DNA of 64,000 bases, taken from NCBI GenBank assembly GCA_963675135.1, contig OY776122.1:19222881-19286880 (forward strand), in the 5' to 3' direction. Every line of letters starts with the position of its first letter. Within the stretch, counting starts at the first letter, position 1. The position numbers and the translations under genes were made by a program. Source of the stretch: Galeopsis tetrahit (lineage: Eukaryota; Streptophyta; Magnoliopsida; Lamiales; Lamiaceae). Below are positions 48,201-61,299 of the stretch, in pieces. Under the pieces are notes generated by a model. The model was not told where the DNA came from. It made no database searches and worked only from the letters and a program-made list of their open reading frames with translations.

Positions 48201-50730
48201 ATTGGCCATAGAATCAATTGTGTCAAGACGGTTTTAGAATTTGAGGCCTCGGGTGCGGTGTTTTTGACGTCGTCGCCCATAGCCAAATTGCGCGCACGCT
48301 TGTGCGCCGTTTTTACAAAGTTTTCAGATTACCTCTCGGGTTTGCATTTCCAGCTGAATTGGCCATAGAATCAATTGTGTCGAGAAAATTTTTGAATTTG
48401 AGGCCTCGGGTGCGGAGTTTTTGACGTCGTCGCCCATAGCCAAACTTGCGCGCATGGTTGTTTGCCGTTTTTACAAAAGTTTTCAGATTGCCTCCCAGGT
48501 TTTCATCCTTCACTGAATTGGCCATAAAATCAATTGTGTCGAGACGTTTTTGAATTTGAGGTCTCGGGTGCAGTGTTTTTGACGTCGTGGTCCATAGCCA
48601 AATTGCAAGCATGCTTGTGAGCCATTTTTACAAAGTTTTCAGATTGCATCCCGGGTTAGCATTCCCCACTGAATTGGCCATAGAATCAATTTTGTCAAGA
48701 AGGATTTTGAATTTGACGCATCAGGTGCAGAGTTTTTGACGTCGTAGCGCATAGCCAAACTTGCGCGCATGGTTGTGTGCCCTTTTTCCAAAGTTTTCAG
48801 ATTGCCTCCCAGGTTTGCATCCCTCACTGAATTGGCCATAAAATCAATTGTGTCGAGACGGTTTTTGAATTTGAGGCCTCGGGTGCAAAGTTTTTAACGT
48901 CGTCGCCCATAGCCAAATTTGCGCATGCTTGTGCGCCGTTTTTACAAAGTTTTCAGATTGCCTCCCGGGTTTGCATCTCCCACTGAATTGGCCATAGAAT
49001 AAATTGTGTCGAGAAAGGTTTTGAATTTGAGGCCTCGGGTGCGGAGTTTTTGACGTCGTCGCCCATAGCCAAACTTGCGCGCATGGTTGTGTGCCGTTTT
49101 TACAAAGTTTTCAGATTGCCTCCGAAGTTTGCATCCCTCACTGAATTGGCAATAGAATCAATTGTGTTGAGACGGTTTTTGAATTTGAGGCCTTGGGTGC
49201 GGAGTTTTTGACGTCGTCGCCCATAGCCAAATTGCGCGCACGCTTGTGTGCCGTTTTTACACTGTTTTCAGATTGCCTCTCGGGTTTGCATTTCCAGCTG
49301 AATTGGCTATAGAATCAATTGTGTCGAGAAAATTTTTGAATTTGAGGCCTCGGGTGCGGAGTTTTTGACGTCGTCGCCCATAGACAAACTTGCGCGCATG
49401 GTTGTGTGCCGTCTTTACAAAGTTTTCAGATTGCCTCCCAGGTTTGCATCCCTCACTGAATTGGCCATAGAATCAATTGTGTCGAGACGGTTTTTGAATT
49501 TGAGGCCTCGGGTGCGGAGTTTTTGACGTCGTCGCCCATAGCCAAATTGCGCGCACGCTTGTGCGCCGTTTTTACAAAGTTTTCAGATTGCCTCCCGGGT
49601 TTGAGTTCCCCACTGAATTGGCCATAGAATCAATTGTGTCAAGAAAGTTTTTGAATTTGAGGCCTCGGGTGCAGAGTTTTTGACGTCGTCGCCCATAGCC
49701 AAACTTGCGCGCATGGTTGTGTGCCATTTTTACAAAGTTTTCAGATTGCCTCCCAGGTTTGCATCCCTCACTCAATTGGCCATAGAATCAATTGTGTCAA
49801 GACGGTTTTGGAATTTGAGGCCTCGGGTGCGGTGTTTTTGACGTCGTCGCCCATAGCCAAATTGCGCGCACGCTTGTGCGCCGTTTTTACAAAGTTTTCA
49901 GATTACCTCTCGGGTTTGCATTTCCAGCTGAATTGGCCATAGAATCAATTGTGTCGAGAAAATTTTTGAATTTGAGGCCTCGGGTGCGGAGTTTTTGACG
50001 TTGTCGCCCATAGCCAAACTTGCGCGCATGGTTGTTTGCCGTTTTTACAAAAGTTTTCAGATTGCCTCCCAGGTTTTCATCCTTCACTGAATTGGCCATA
50101 AAATCAATTGTGTCGAGACGTTTTTGAATTTGAGGTCTCGGGTGCAGTGTTTTTGACGTCGTGGTCCATAGCCAAATTGCAAGCATGCTTGTGAGCCATT
50201 TTTACAAAGTTTTCAGATTGCATCCCGGGTTAGCATTCCCCACTGAATTGGCCATAGAATCAATTTTGTCAAGAAGGATTTTGAATTTGACGCATCAGGT
50301 GCAGAGTTTTTGACGTCGTAGCGCATAGCCAAACTTGCGCGCATGGTTGTGTGCCCTTTTTCCAAAGTTTTCAGATTGCCTCCCAGGTTTGCATCCCTCA
50401 CTGAATTGGCCATAAAATCAATTGTGTCTAGACGGTTTTTGAATTTGAGGCCTCGGGTGCAAAGTTTTTAACGTCGTCGCCCATAGCCAAATTTGCGCAT
50501 GCTTGTGCGCCGTTTTTACAAAGTTTTCAGATTGCCTCCCGGGTTTGCATCTCCCACTGAATTGGCCATAGAATAAATTGTGTCGAGAAAGGTTTTGAAT
50601 TTGAGGCCTCGGGTGTGGAGTTTTTGACGTCGTCGCCCATAGCCAAACTTGCGCGCATGGTTGTGTGCCGTTTTTACAAAGTTTTCAGATTGCCTCCCAG
50701 GTTTGCATCCCTCACTGAATTGGCCATTGA
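45300..50730. repeat. Three copies of a block with diverged monomers (offsets 2,676 and 1,574)
   Basis: Matching stretches begin at about 45,322, 47,998 and 49,572: 17 and then 10 monomers apart. Each contains a run of unusually diverged monomers: GAGGTCTCGGGTGCAGTG, GTCGTGGTCCATAGCC, TTGCAAGCATGCTTGTGAGCC, CGGGTTAGCATTCCCC, AAGGATTTTGAATTTGACGC and CCCTTTTTCCAAAG. Small differences (GGTTTTGG, GGTTTTAG and GGTTTTGG at 45,554, 48,230 and 49,804) separate the copies. The diverged run also occurs a fourth time at about 55,165-55,470. Confidence 0.87.
46265..47525. repeat. 630 bp (4-monomer) tandem duplication
   Basis: GAATAAATTG is at 46,321 and 46,951, 630 bases apart, with shared CCTCCGAGGTTTGC, GGCCTTGGGTG, CATAGACAAACTTGCG and GTGCCGTCTTTAC. 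Copy-specific differences are CTCACTGGATTGG at 47,091 and GTGCCATTTTTAC at 47,046. It sits between the first and second copies of the diverged block and accounts for the longer 2,676 base step. Confidence 0.83.
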
Positions 50731-53700
50731 ATCAATTGTGTCGAGACGGTTTTTGAATTTGAGGCCTCGGGTGCGGAGTTTTTGACGTCGTCGCCCATAG
50801 CCAAATTGCGCGCACGCTTGTGCGCCGTTTTTACAAAGTTTTCAGATTGCCTCCCGGGTTTGAATTTCCCACTGAATTGGCCATAGAATCAATTGTGTCA
50901 AGAAAGTTTTTGAATTTGAGGCCTCGGGTGCAGAGTTTTTGACGTCGTCGCCCATAGCCAAACTTGCGCGCATGGTTGTATGCCGTTTTTGCAAATTTTT
51001 ATATTGCCTCCCTGGTTTGCATCCCTCACTGAATTGGCCATAGAATCAATTTTGTCGAGACGGTTTTTGAATTTGAGGCCTCGGGTGCAGAGTTTTTGAC
51101 TTCGTCGCCCATAGCCAAATTGCGCGCATGCTTGTGCGCCGTTTTTACAAAGTTTTCAGATTGCCTCCCGGGTTTGCATTTCCCACTGAATTGGCCATAG
51201 AATCAATTGTGTCGAGAAAGTTTTTGAATTTGAGGCCTCGGGTGCGGAGTTTTTGACGTCGTCGCGCATAACCAAACTTGCGTGCATGGTTGTGTGCCGT
51301 TTTTACAAAGTTTTCAGATTGCCTCCTAGGTCTGTATCCTTCACTGAATTGGCCATAGAATCAATTGTGTCGAGAAATTTTTGAATTTGAGGCCTCGGGT
51401 GCAGAGTTTTTGACGTCGTCGCCCATAGCCAAACTTGCGCGCATGGTTGTGTGCCGTTTTTACAAAGTTTTCAGATTGCCTCCCAGGTTTGCATCCCTCA
51501 CTGAATTGGCAATAGAATCAATTGTGTCGAGACGGTTTTTGAATTTGAGGCCTTGGGTGCGGAGTTTTTGACGTCGTCGCCCATAGCCAAATTGCGCGCA
51601 CGCTTGTGTTCCGTTTTTACAAAGTTTTTAGATTGCCTCTCGGGTTTGCATTTCCAGGTGAATTGGCTATAGAATCAATTGTGTCGAGAAATTTTTTGAA
51701 TTTGAGGCCTCGGGTGCGGAGTTTTTGACGTCGTCGCCCATAGACAAACTTGCGCGCATGGTTGTGTGCCGTTTTTACAAAGTTTTCAGATTGCCTCCCA
51801 GGTTTGCATCCCTCACTGAATTGGCCATAGAATCAATTGTGTCGAGAAGGTTTTTGAATTTGAGGCCTCGGGTGCGGACTTTTTGACGTCGTCGCCCATA
51901 GCCAAATTGCGCACACGCTTGTGCGTCGTTTTTACAAAGTTTTCAGATTGCCTCTCGGGTTTGCATTTTCAGCTGAATTGGCCATAGAATCAATTGTGTC
52001 GAGACGGGTTTTGAATTTGAGGCCTCGGGGGCGGAGTTTTTGACATCGTCGCCCATAGCCAAATTGCGCGCACGCTTGTGCGTCGTTTTTACAAAGTTTT
52101 TAGATTGCCTCCCGGGTTTGAATTTCCCACTGAATTGGCCATAGAATCAATTGTGTCAAGAAAGTTTTTGAATTTGAGGCCTCGGGTGCAGAGTTTTTGA
52201 CGTCGTCGCCCATAGCAAAACTTGCGCGCATGGTTGTGTGCCGTTTTTACAAAGTTTTCAGATTGCCTACCAGGTTTGCATCCCTCACTGAATTGGCCAT
52301 ATAACCAATTGTGTCGAGACGGTTTCTGAATTTGAGGCCTCGGGTGCAAAGTTTTTAACGTCGTCGCCCATAGCCAAATTTGCGCATGCTTGTGCGCCGT
52401 TTTTACAAAGTTTTCAGATTGCCTCCCGGGTTTGTATCTCCCACTGAATTGGCCATAGAATCAATTATGTCGAGAAAGTTTTTGAATTTGAGGCCTCGGG
52501 TGCGATGTTTTTGACGTCGTCGGCCATAGACAAACTTGCGCGCATGGTTGTGTGTCATTTTTACAAAGTTTTCAGATTGAATCCCAGGTTTGCATCCCTC
52601 ACTGAATTGGCCATAGAATCAATTGTGTCGAGACGGTTTTTGAATTTGAGGCCTCGGGTGCAATGTTTTTAACGTCGTCGCCCATAGCCAAATTTGCGCA
52701 TGCTTGTGCGCCGTTTTTACATAGTTTTCAGATTGGCTCCCGGGTTTGCATCTCCCACTGAATTGGCCATAGAATCAATTGTGTCGAGAAAGTTTTTGAA
52801 TTTGAGGCCTCGGGTGCAGAGTTTTTGATGTCGTCGCCCATAGCCAAACTTGCGCGCATGGTTGTGTGCCGTTTTTACAAATTTTTAGATTGCCTCCCTG
52901 GTTTGCATCCCTCACTGAATTGGCCATAGAATCATTTGTGTCGAGATGGTTTTTGAATTTGAGGCCTCGGGTGCAGAGTTTTTGACTTCGTCGCCCATAG
53001 CCAAATTGCGCGAATGATTGTGCGCCATTTTTACAAAGTTTTCAGATTGCCTCCCGGGTTTGCATTACCCACTGAATTGGCCATAGAATCAATTGTGTCG
53101 AGAAAGTTTTTGAATTTGAGGCCTCGGGTGCAGAGTTTTTGATGTCGTCGCCCATAGCCAAACTTGCGCGCATGGTTGTGTGCCGTTTTTACAAAGTTTT
53201 CAGATTGCCTCCCAGGTTTGCATCCTTCACTGAATTGGCCATAGAATCAATTGTGTCGAGACAGTTTTTGAATTTGAGGCCTAGGGTGCGGAGTTTTTGA
53301 CGTCGTCGCCCATAGCCAAACTTGCGCGCATGGTTGTGTGCCGTTTTTACAAAGTTTTCAGATTGCCTCCCAGGTTTGCATCCCTCACTGAATTGGCAAT
53401 AGAATCAATTGTATCGAGACGGTTTTCGAATTTGAGGCCTCGGGTGCAGAGTTTTTGACGTCGTCGCCCATAGCCAAATTGCGCGCACGCTTGTGTGCCG
53501 TTTTTACAAAGTTTTCAGATTGCCTCCCAGGTTTGCATCCCTCACTGAATTGGCCATAGAATCAATTGTGTCGAGACGGTTTTTGAATTTGAGGCCTCGG
53601 GTGCGGAGTTTTTGACGTCGTCGCCGATAGCCAAATTGCGCGCACGCTTGTGCGCCGTTTTTACAAAGTTTTCAGATTGCCTCCCGGGTTTGAATTTCCC

Positions 53701-56700
53701 ACTGAATTGGCCATAGAATCAATTGTGTCAAGAAAGTTTTTGAATTTGAGGCCTCGGGTGCAGAGTTTTTAACGTCGTCGCCCATAGCAAAACTTGCGCG
53801 CATGGTTGTGTGCCGTTTTTATAAAGTTTTCAGATTGCCTACCAGGTTTGCATCCCTCACTGAATTGGCCATATAATCAATTGTGTCGAGACGATTTCTG
53901 AATTTGAGGCCTCGGGTGCAAAGTTTTTAACGTCGTCGCCCATAGCCAAATTTGGGCATGCTTGTGCGCCGTTTTTACAAAGTTTTCAGATTGCCTCCCG
54001 GGTTTGCATCTCCCACTGGATTGGCCATAGAATCAATTATGTCGAGAAAGTTTTTGAATTTGAGGCCTCGGGTGCGATGTTTTTGACGTCGTCGCCCATA
54101 GCCAAACTTGCGCGCATGGTTGTGTGTCATTTTTACAAAGTTTTCAGATTGCCTCCCAGGTTTGCATCCCTCACTGAATTGGCCATAGAATCAATTGTGT
54201 CGAGACGGTTTTTGAATTTGAGGCCTCGGGTGCAATGTTTTTAACGTCGTCGCCCATAGCCAAATTTGCGCATGCTTGTGCGCCGTTTTTACATAGTTTT
54301 CAGATTGGCTCCCGGGTTTGCATCTCCCATTGAATGGGCCATAGAATCAATTGTGTCGAGAAAGGTTTTGAATTTGAGGCCTCGGGTGCGGAGTTTTTGA
54401 CGTCGTCGCCCATAGCCAAACTTGCGCGCATGGTTGTATGCCGTTTTTACAAATTTTTAGATTGCCTCCCTGGTTTGCATCCCTCACTGAATTGGCCATA
54501 GAATCAATTTTGTCGAGACGGTTTTTGAATTTGAGGCCTCGGGTGCAGAGTTTTTGACTTCGTCGCCCATAGCCAAATTGCGCGCATGCTTGTGCGCCAT
54601 TTTTACAAAGTTTTCAGATTGCCTCCCGGGTTTGCATTTCCAACTGAATTGGCCATAGAATCAATTGTGTCGAGAAAGTTTTTGAATTTGAGGCCTCGGG
54701 TGCAGAGTTTTTTATGTCGTCGCCCATAGCCAAACTTGCGCGCATGGTTGTGTGCCGTTTTTACAAAGTTTTTCAGATTGCCTCCCAGGTTTGCATCTCT
54801 CACTGAATTGGCCATAGAATCAATTGTGTCGAGACAGTTTTTGAATTTGAGGCCTCGGGTGCGGAGTTTTTTACGTCGTCGCCCATAGCCAAATTGCGCG
54901 CACGCTTGTGTGTCGTTTTTACAAAGTTTTCAGATTGCCTCTCGGGTTTGCATCTCCAGCTGAATTGGCTATAGAATCAATTGTGTCGAGAAAATTTTTG
55001 AATTTGAGGCCTCGGGTGCAGAGTTTTTGACGTCGTCGCCCATAGCCAAACTTGCGCGCATGGTTGTGCGCCGTTTTTACAAAGTTTTCAGATTGCCTCC
55101 CAGGTCTGCATCCCTCACTGAATTGGCCATAGAATCAATTGTGTCGAGACAGTTTTTGAATTTGAGGTCTCGGGTGCAGTGTTTTTGACGTCGTGGTCCA
55201 TAGCCAAATTGCAAGCATGCTTGTGAGCCATTTTTACAAAGTTTTCAGATTGCATCCCGGGTTAGCATTCCCCACTGAATTGGCCATAGAATCAATTTTG
55301 TCAAGAAGGATTTTGAATTTGACGCATCAGGTGCAGAGTTTTTGACGTCGTAGCGCATAGCCAAACTTGCGCGCATGGTTGTGTGCCCTTTTTCCAAAGT
55401 TTTCAGATTGCCTCCCAGGTTTGCATCCCTCACTGAATTGGCCATAAAATCAATTGTGTCTAGACGGTTTTTGAATTTGAGGCCTCGGGTGCAAAGTTTT
55501 TAACGTCGTCGCCCATAGCCAAATTTGCGCATGCTTGTGCGCCGTTTTTACAAAGTTTTCAGATTGCCTCCCGGGTTTGCATCTCCCACTGAATTGGCCA
55601 TAGAATAAATTGTGTCGAGAAAGGTTTTGAATTTGAGGCCTCGGGTGTGGAGTTTTTGACGTCGTCGCCCATAGCCAAACTTGCGCGCATGGTTGTGTGC
55701 CGTTTTTACAAAGTTTTCAGATTGCCTCCCAGGTTTGCATCCCTCACTGAATTGGCCATTGAATCAATTGTGTCGAGACGGTTTTTGAATTTGAGGCCTC
55801 GGGTGCGGAGTTTTTGACGTCGTCGCCCATAGCCAAATTGCGCGCACGCTTGTGCGCCGTTTTTACAAAGTTTTCAGATTGCCTCCCGGGTTTGAATTTC
55901 CCACTGAATTGGCCATAGAATCAATTGTGTCAAGAAAGTTTTTGAATTTGAGGCCTCGGGTGCAGAGTTTTTGACGTCGTCGCCCATAGCCAAACTTGCG
56001 CGCATGGTTGTATGCCGTTTTTGCAAATTTTTATATTGCCTCCCTGGTTTGCATCCCTCACTGAATTGGCCATAGAATCAATTTTGTCGAGACGGTTTTT
56101 GAATTTGAGGCCTCGGGTGCAGAGTTTTTGACTTCGTCGCCCATAGCCAAATTGCGCGCATGCTTGTGCGCCGTTTTTACAAAGTTTTCAGATTGCCTCC
56201 CGGGTTTGCATTTCCCACTGAATTGGCCATAGAATCAATTGTGTCGAGAAAGTTTTTGAATTTGAGGCCTCGGGTGCGGAGTTTTTGACGTCGTCGCGCA
56301 TAACCAAACTTGCGTGCATGGTTGTGTGCCGTTTTTACAAAGTTTTCAGATTGCCTCCTAGGTCTGTATCCTTCACTGAATTGGCCATAGAATCAATTGT
56401 GTCGAGAAATTTTTGAATTTGAGGCCTCGGGTGCAGAGTTTTTGACGTCGTCGCCCATAGCCAAACTTGCGCGCATGGTTGTGTGCCGTTTTTACAAAGT
56501 TTTCAGATTGCCTCCCAGGTTTGCATCCCTCACTGAATTGGCAATAGAATCAATTGTGTCGAGACGGTTTTTGAATTTGAGGCCTTGGGTGCGGAGTTTT
56601 TGACGTCGTCGCCCATAGCCAAATTGCGCGCACGCTTGTGTTCCGTTTTTACAAAGTTTTTAGATTGCCTCTCGGGTTTGCATTTCCAGGTGAATTGGCT

Positions 56701-59550
56701 ATAGAATCAATTGTGTCGAGAAATTTTTTGAATTTGAGGCCTCGGGTGCGGAGTTTTTGACGTCGTCGCCCATAGACAAACTTGCGCGCATGGTTGTGTG
56801 CCGTTTTTACAAAGTTTTCAGATTGCCTCCCAGGTTTGCATCCCTCACTGAATTGGCCATAGAATCAATTGTGTCGAGAAGGTTTTTGAATTTGAGGCCT
56901 CGGGTGCGGACTTTTTGACGTCGTCGCCCATAGCCAAATTGCGCACACGCTTGTGCGTCGTTTTTACAAAGTTTTCAGATTGCCTCTCGGGTTTGCATTT
57001 TCAGCTGAATTGGCCATAGAATCAATTGTGTCGAGACGGGTTTTGAATTTGAGGCCTCGGGGGCGGAGTTTTTGACATCGTCGCCCATAGCCAAATTGCG
57101 CGCACGCTTGTGCGTCGTTTTTACAAAGTTTTTAGATTGCCTCCCGGGTTTGAATTTCCCACTGAATTGGCCATAGAATCAATTGTGTCAAGAAAGTTTT
57201 TGAATTTGAGGCCTCGGGTGCAGAGTTTTTGACGTCGTCGCCCATAGCAAAACTTGCGCGCATGGTTGTGTGCCGTTTTTACAAAGTTTTCAGATTGCCT
57301 ACCAGGTTTGCATCCCTCACTGAATTGGCCATATAACCAATTGTGTCGAGACGGTTTCTGAATTTGAGGCCTCGGGTGCAAAGTTTTTAACGTCGTCGCC
57401 CATAGCCAAATTTGCGCATGCTTGTGCGCCGTTTTTACAAAGTTTTCAGATTGCCTCCCGGGTTTGTATCTCCCACTGAATTGGCCATAGAATCAATTAT
57501 GTCGAGAAAGTTTTTGAATTTGAGGCCTCGGGTGCGATGTTTTTGACGTCGTCGGCCATAGACAAACTTGCGCGCATGGTTGTGTGTCATTTTTACAAAG
57601 TTTTCAGATTGAATCCCAGGTTTGCATCCCTCACTGAATTGGCCATAGAATCAATTGTGTCGAGACGGTTTTTGAATTTGAGGCCTCGGGTGCAATGTTT
57701 TTAACGTCGTCGCCCATAGCCAAATTTGCGCATGCTTGTGCGCCGTTTTTACATAGTTTTCAGATTGGCTCCCGGGTTTGCATCTCCCACTGAATTGGCC
57801 ATAGAATCAATTGTGTCGAGAAAGTTTTTGAATTTGAGGCCTCGGGTGCAGAGTTTTTGATGTCGTCGCCCATAGCCAAACTTGCGCGCATGGTTGTGTG
57901 CCGTTTTTACAAATTTTTAGATTGCCTCCCTGGTTTGCATCCCTCACTGAATTGGCCATAGAATCATTTGTGTCGAGATGGTTTTTGAATTTGAGGCCTC
58001 GGGTGCAGAGTTTTTGACTTCGTCGCCCATAGCCAAATTGCGCGAATGATTGTGCGCCATTTTTACAAAGTTTTCAGATTGCCTCCCGGGTTTGCATTAC
58101 CCACTGAATTGGCCATAGAATCAATTGTGTCGAGAAAGTTTTTGAATTTGAGGCCTCGGGTGCAGAGTTTTTGATGTCGTCGCCCATAGCCAAACTTGCG
58201 CGCATGGTTGTGTGCCGTTTTTACAAAGTTTTCAGATTGCCTCCCAGGTTTGCATCCTTCACTGAATTGGCCATAGAATCAATTGTGTCGAGACAGTTTT
58301 TGAATTTGAGGCCTAGGGTGCGGAGTTTTTGACGTCGTCGCCCATAGCCAAACTTGCGCGCATGGTTGTGTGCCGTTTTTACAAAGTTTTCAGATTGCCT
58401 CCCAGGTTTGCATCCCTCACTGAATTGGCAATAGAATCAATTGTATCGAGACGGTTTTCGAATTTGAGGCCTCGGGTGCAGAGTTTTTGACGTCGTCGCC
58501 CATAGCCAAATTGCGCGCACGCTTGTGTGCCGTTTTTACAAAGTTTTCAGATTGCCTCCCAGGTTTGCATCCCTCACTGAATTGGCCATAGAATCAATTG
58601 TGTCGAGACGGTTTTTGAATTTGAGGCCTCGGGTGCGGAGTTTTTGACGTCGTCGCCGATAGCCAAATTGCGCGCACGCTTGTGCGCCGTTTTTACAAAG
58701 TTTTCAGATTGCCTCCCGGGTTTGAATTTCCCACTGAATTGGCCATAGAATCAATTGTGTCAAGAAAGTTTTTGAATTTGAGGCCTCGGGTGCAGAGTTT
58801 TTAACGTCGTCGCCCATAGCAAAACTTGCGCGCATGGTTGTGTGCCGTTTTTATAAAGTTTTCAGATTGCCTACCAGGTTTGCATCCCTCACTGAATTGG
58901 CCATATAATCAATTGTGTCGAGACGATTTCTGAATTTGAGGCCTCGGGTGCAAAGTTTTTAACGTCGTCGCCCATAGCCAAATTTGGGCATGCTTGTGCG
59001 CCGTTTTTACAAAGTTTTCAGATTGCCTCCCGGGTTTGCATCTCCCACTGGATTGGCCATAGAATCAATTATGTCGAGAAAGTTTTTGAATTTGAGGCCT
59101 CGGGTGCGATGTTTTTGACGTCGTCGCCCATAGCCAAACTTGCGCGCATGGTTGTGTGTCATTTTTACAAAGTTTTCAGATTGCCTCCCAGGTTTGCATC
59201 CCTCACTGAATTGGCCATAGAATCAATTGTGTCGAGACGGTTTTTGAATTTGAGGCCTCGGGTGCAGAGTTTTTGACTTCGTCGCCCATAGCCAAATTGC
59301 GCGCATGCTTGTGCGCCATTTTTACAAAGTTTTCAGATTGCCTCCCGGGTTTGCATTTCCAACTGAATTGGCCATAGAATCAATTGTGTCGAGAAAGTTT
59401 TTGAATTTGAGGCCTCGGGTGCAGAGTTTTTTATGTCGTCGCCCATAGCCAAACTTGCGCGCATGGTTGTGTGCCGTTTTTACAAAGTTTTTCAGATTGC
59501 CTCCCAGGTTTGCATCTCTCACTGAATTGGCCATAGAATCAATTGTGTCG
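50135..59550. repeat. 5,032 bp (32-monomer) higher-order repeat, two copies, second shortened
   Basis: Copy 1 runs about 50,135-55,166 and copy 2 starts at about 55,167 (GAGGTCTCGGG in both). Lines I compared match at offset 5,032, including rare changes GTGTCTAGACGG, GGGTGTGGAG, TTTTTGCAAATTTTTATATTG, CTTGTGTTCCG, CCAGGTGAATTGG, ATATAACCAATTG, GATTGAATCCC, GTATCGAGACGG and GTCGCCGATAGCC. At about 59,265 copy 2 skips two monomers (the GCAATG/ATTGGCTCCC pair, about 313 bases) and resumes as 54,546-54,830. It is among the largest and cleanest recent duplications here. An assembly duplication cannot be excluded from sequence alone. Confidence 0.9.
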
Positions 59551-60500
59551 AGACGGTTTTTGAATTTGAGGCCTCGGGTGCGGAGTTTTTGACGTCGTCG
59601 CCGATAGCCAAATTGCGCGCACGCTTGTGCGCCGTTTTTACAAAGTTTTCAGATTGCCTCCCGGGTTTGAATTTCCCACTGAATTGGCCATAGAATCAAT
59701 TGTGTCAAGAAAGTTTTTGAATTTGAGGCCTCGGGTGCAGAGTTTTTAACGTCGTCGCCCATAGCAAAACTTGCGCGCATGGTTGTGTGCCGTTTTTATA
59801 AAGTTTTCAGATTGCCTACCAGGTTTGCATCCCTCACTGAATTGGCCATATAATCAATTGTGTCGAGACGATTTCTGAATTTGAGGCCTCGGGTGCAAAG
59901 TTTTTAACGTCGTCGCCCATAGCCAAATTTGGGCATGCTTGTGCGCCGTTTTTACAAAGTTTTCAGATTGCCTCCCGGGTTTGCATCTCCCACTGGATTG
60001 GCCATAGAATCAATTATGTCGAGAAAGTTTTTGAATTTGAGGCCTCGGGTGCGATGTTTTTGACGTCGTCGCCCATAGCCAAACTTGCGCGCATGGTTGT
60101 GTGTCATTTTTACAAAGTTTTCAGATTGCCTCCCAGGTTTGCATCCCTCACTGAATTGGCCATAGAATCAATTGTGTCGAGACGGTTTTTGAATTTGAGG
60201 CCTCGGGTGCAGAGTTTTTGACTTCGTCGCCCATAGCCAAATTGCGCGCATGCTTGTGCGCCATTTTTACAAAGTTTTCAGATTGCCTCCCGGGTTTGCA
60301 TTTCCAACTGAATTGGCCATAGAATCAATTGTGTCGAGAAAGTTTTTGAATTTGAGGCCTCGGGTGCAATGTTTTTAACGTCGTCGCCCATAGCCAAATT
60401 TGCGCATGCTTGTGCGCCGTTTTTACATAGTTTTCAGATTGGCTCCCGGGTTTGCATCTCCCATTGAATGGGCCATAGAATCAATTGTGTCGAGAAAGGT
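58610..60500. repeat. 945 bp (6-monomer) tandem duplication
   Basis: CGTCGCCGAT occurs at 58,651 and 59,596, 945 bases apart, followed by the same GTCAAGAAAG, TTTTTATAAAG, GACGATTTCTG, ATTTGGGCATGC, CTGGATTGGCC, GCGATG and GACTTCG order. The first copy ends with GTTTTTTATG and GTTTTTCAGATTG monomers; the second passes at about 60,365 into GCAATG. CGTCGCCGATAG also occurs near 53,621 in the first 5,032 bp copy, so this is a further step on the same lineage. Confidence 0.85.
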
Positions 60501-61299
60501 TTTGAATTTGAGGCCTCGGGTGCGGAGTTTTTGACGTCGTCGCCCATAGCCAAACTTGCGCGCATGGTTGTATGCCGTTTTTACAAATTTTTAGATTGCC
60601 TCCCTGGTTTGCATCCCTCACTGAATTGGCCATAGAATCAATTTTGTCGAGACGGTTTTTGAATTTGAGGCCTCGGGTGCAGAGTTTTTGACTTCGTCGC
60701 CCATAGCCAAATTGCGCGCATGCTTGTGCGCCATTTTTACAAAGTTTTCAGATTGCCTCCCGGGTTTGCATTTCCAACTGAATTGGCCATAGAATCAATT
60801 GTGTCGAGAAAGTTTTTGAATTTGAGGCCTCGGGTGCAGAGTTTTTTATGTCGTCGCCCATAGCCAAACTTGCGCGCATGGTTGTGTGCCGTTTTTACAA
60901 AGTTTTTCAGATTGCCTCCCAGGTTTGCATCTCTCACTGAATTGGCCATAGAATCAATTGTGTCGAGACAGTTTTTGAATTTGAGGCCTCGGGTGCGGAG
61001 TTTTTTACGTCGTCGCCCATAGCCAAATTGCGCGCACGCTTGTGTGTCGTTTTTACAAAGTTTTCAGATTGCCTCTCGGGTTTGCATCTCCAGCTGAATT
61101 GGCTATAGAATCAATTGTGTCGAGAAAATTTTTGAATTTGAGGCCTCGGGTGCAGAGTTTTTGACGTCGTCGCCCATAGCCAAACTTGCGCGCATGGTTG
61201 TGCGCCGTTTTTACAAAGTTTTCAGATTGCCTCCCAGGTCTGCATCCCTCACTGAATTGGCCATAGAATCAATTGTGTCGAGACAGTTTTTGAATTTGA
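60369..61299. repeat. ~930 bp block copied from 54,235-55,165
   Basis: The offset is 6,134 (39 monomers). Shared order: GCAATG, ATTGGCTCCC, CTCCCATTGAATGGGCC, GTATGCC, CATTTCCAACTG, GTTTTTTATGTCG, GTTTTTCAGATTGCC (one extra T), GCATCTCTCACTG, GTTTTTTACG, GTGTGTCG, GTTGTGCGCCG and CAGGTCTGCATCC. These monomers are the ones missing from the second 5,032 bp copy, reappearing downstream. Confidence 0.83.
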
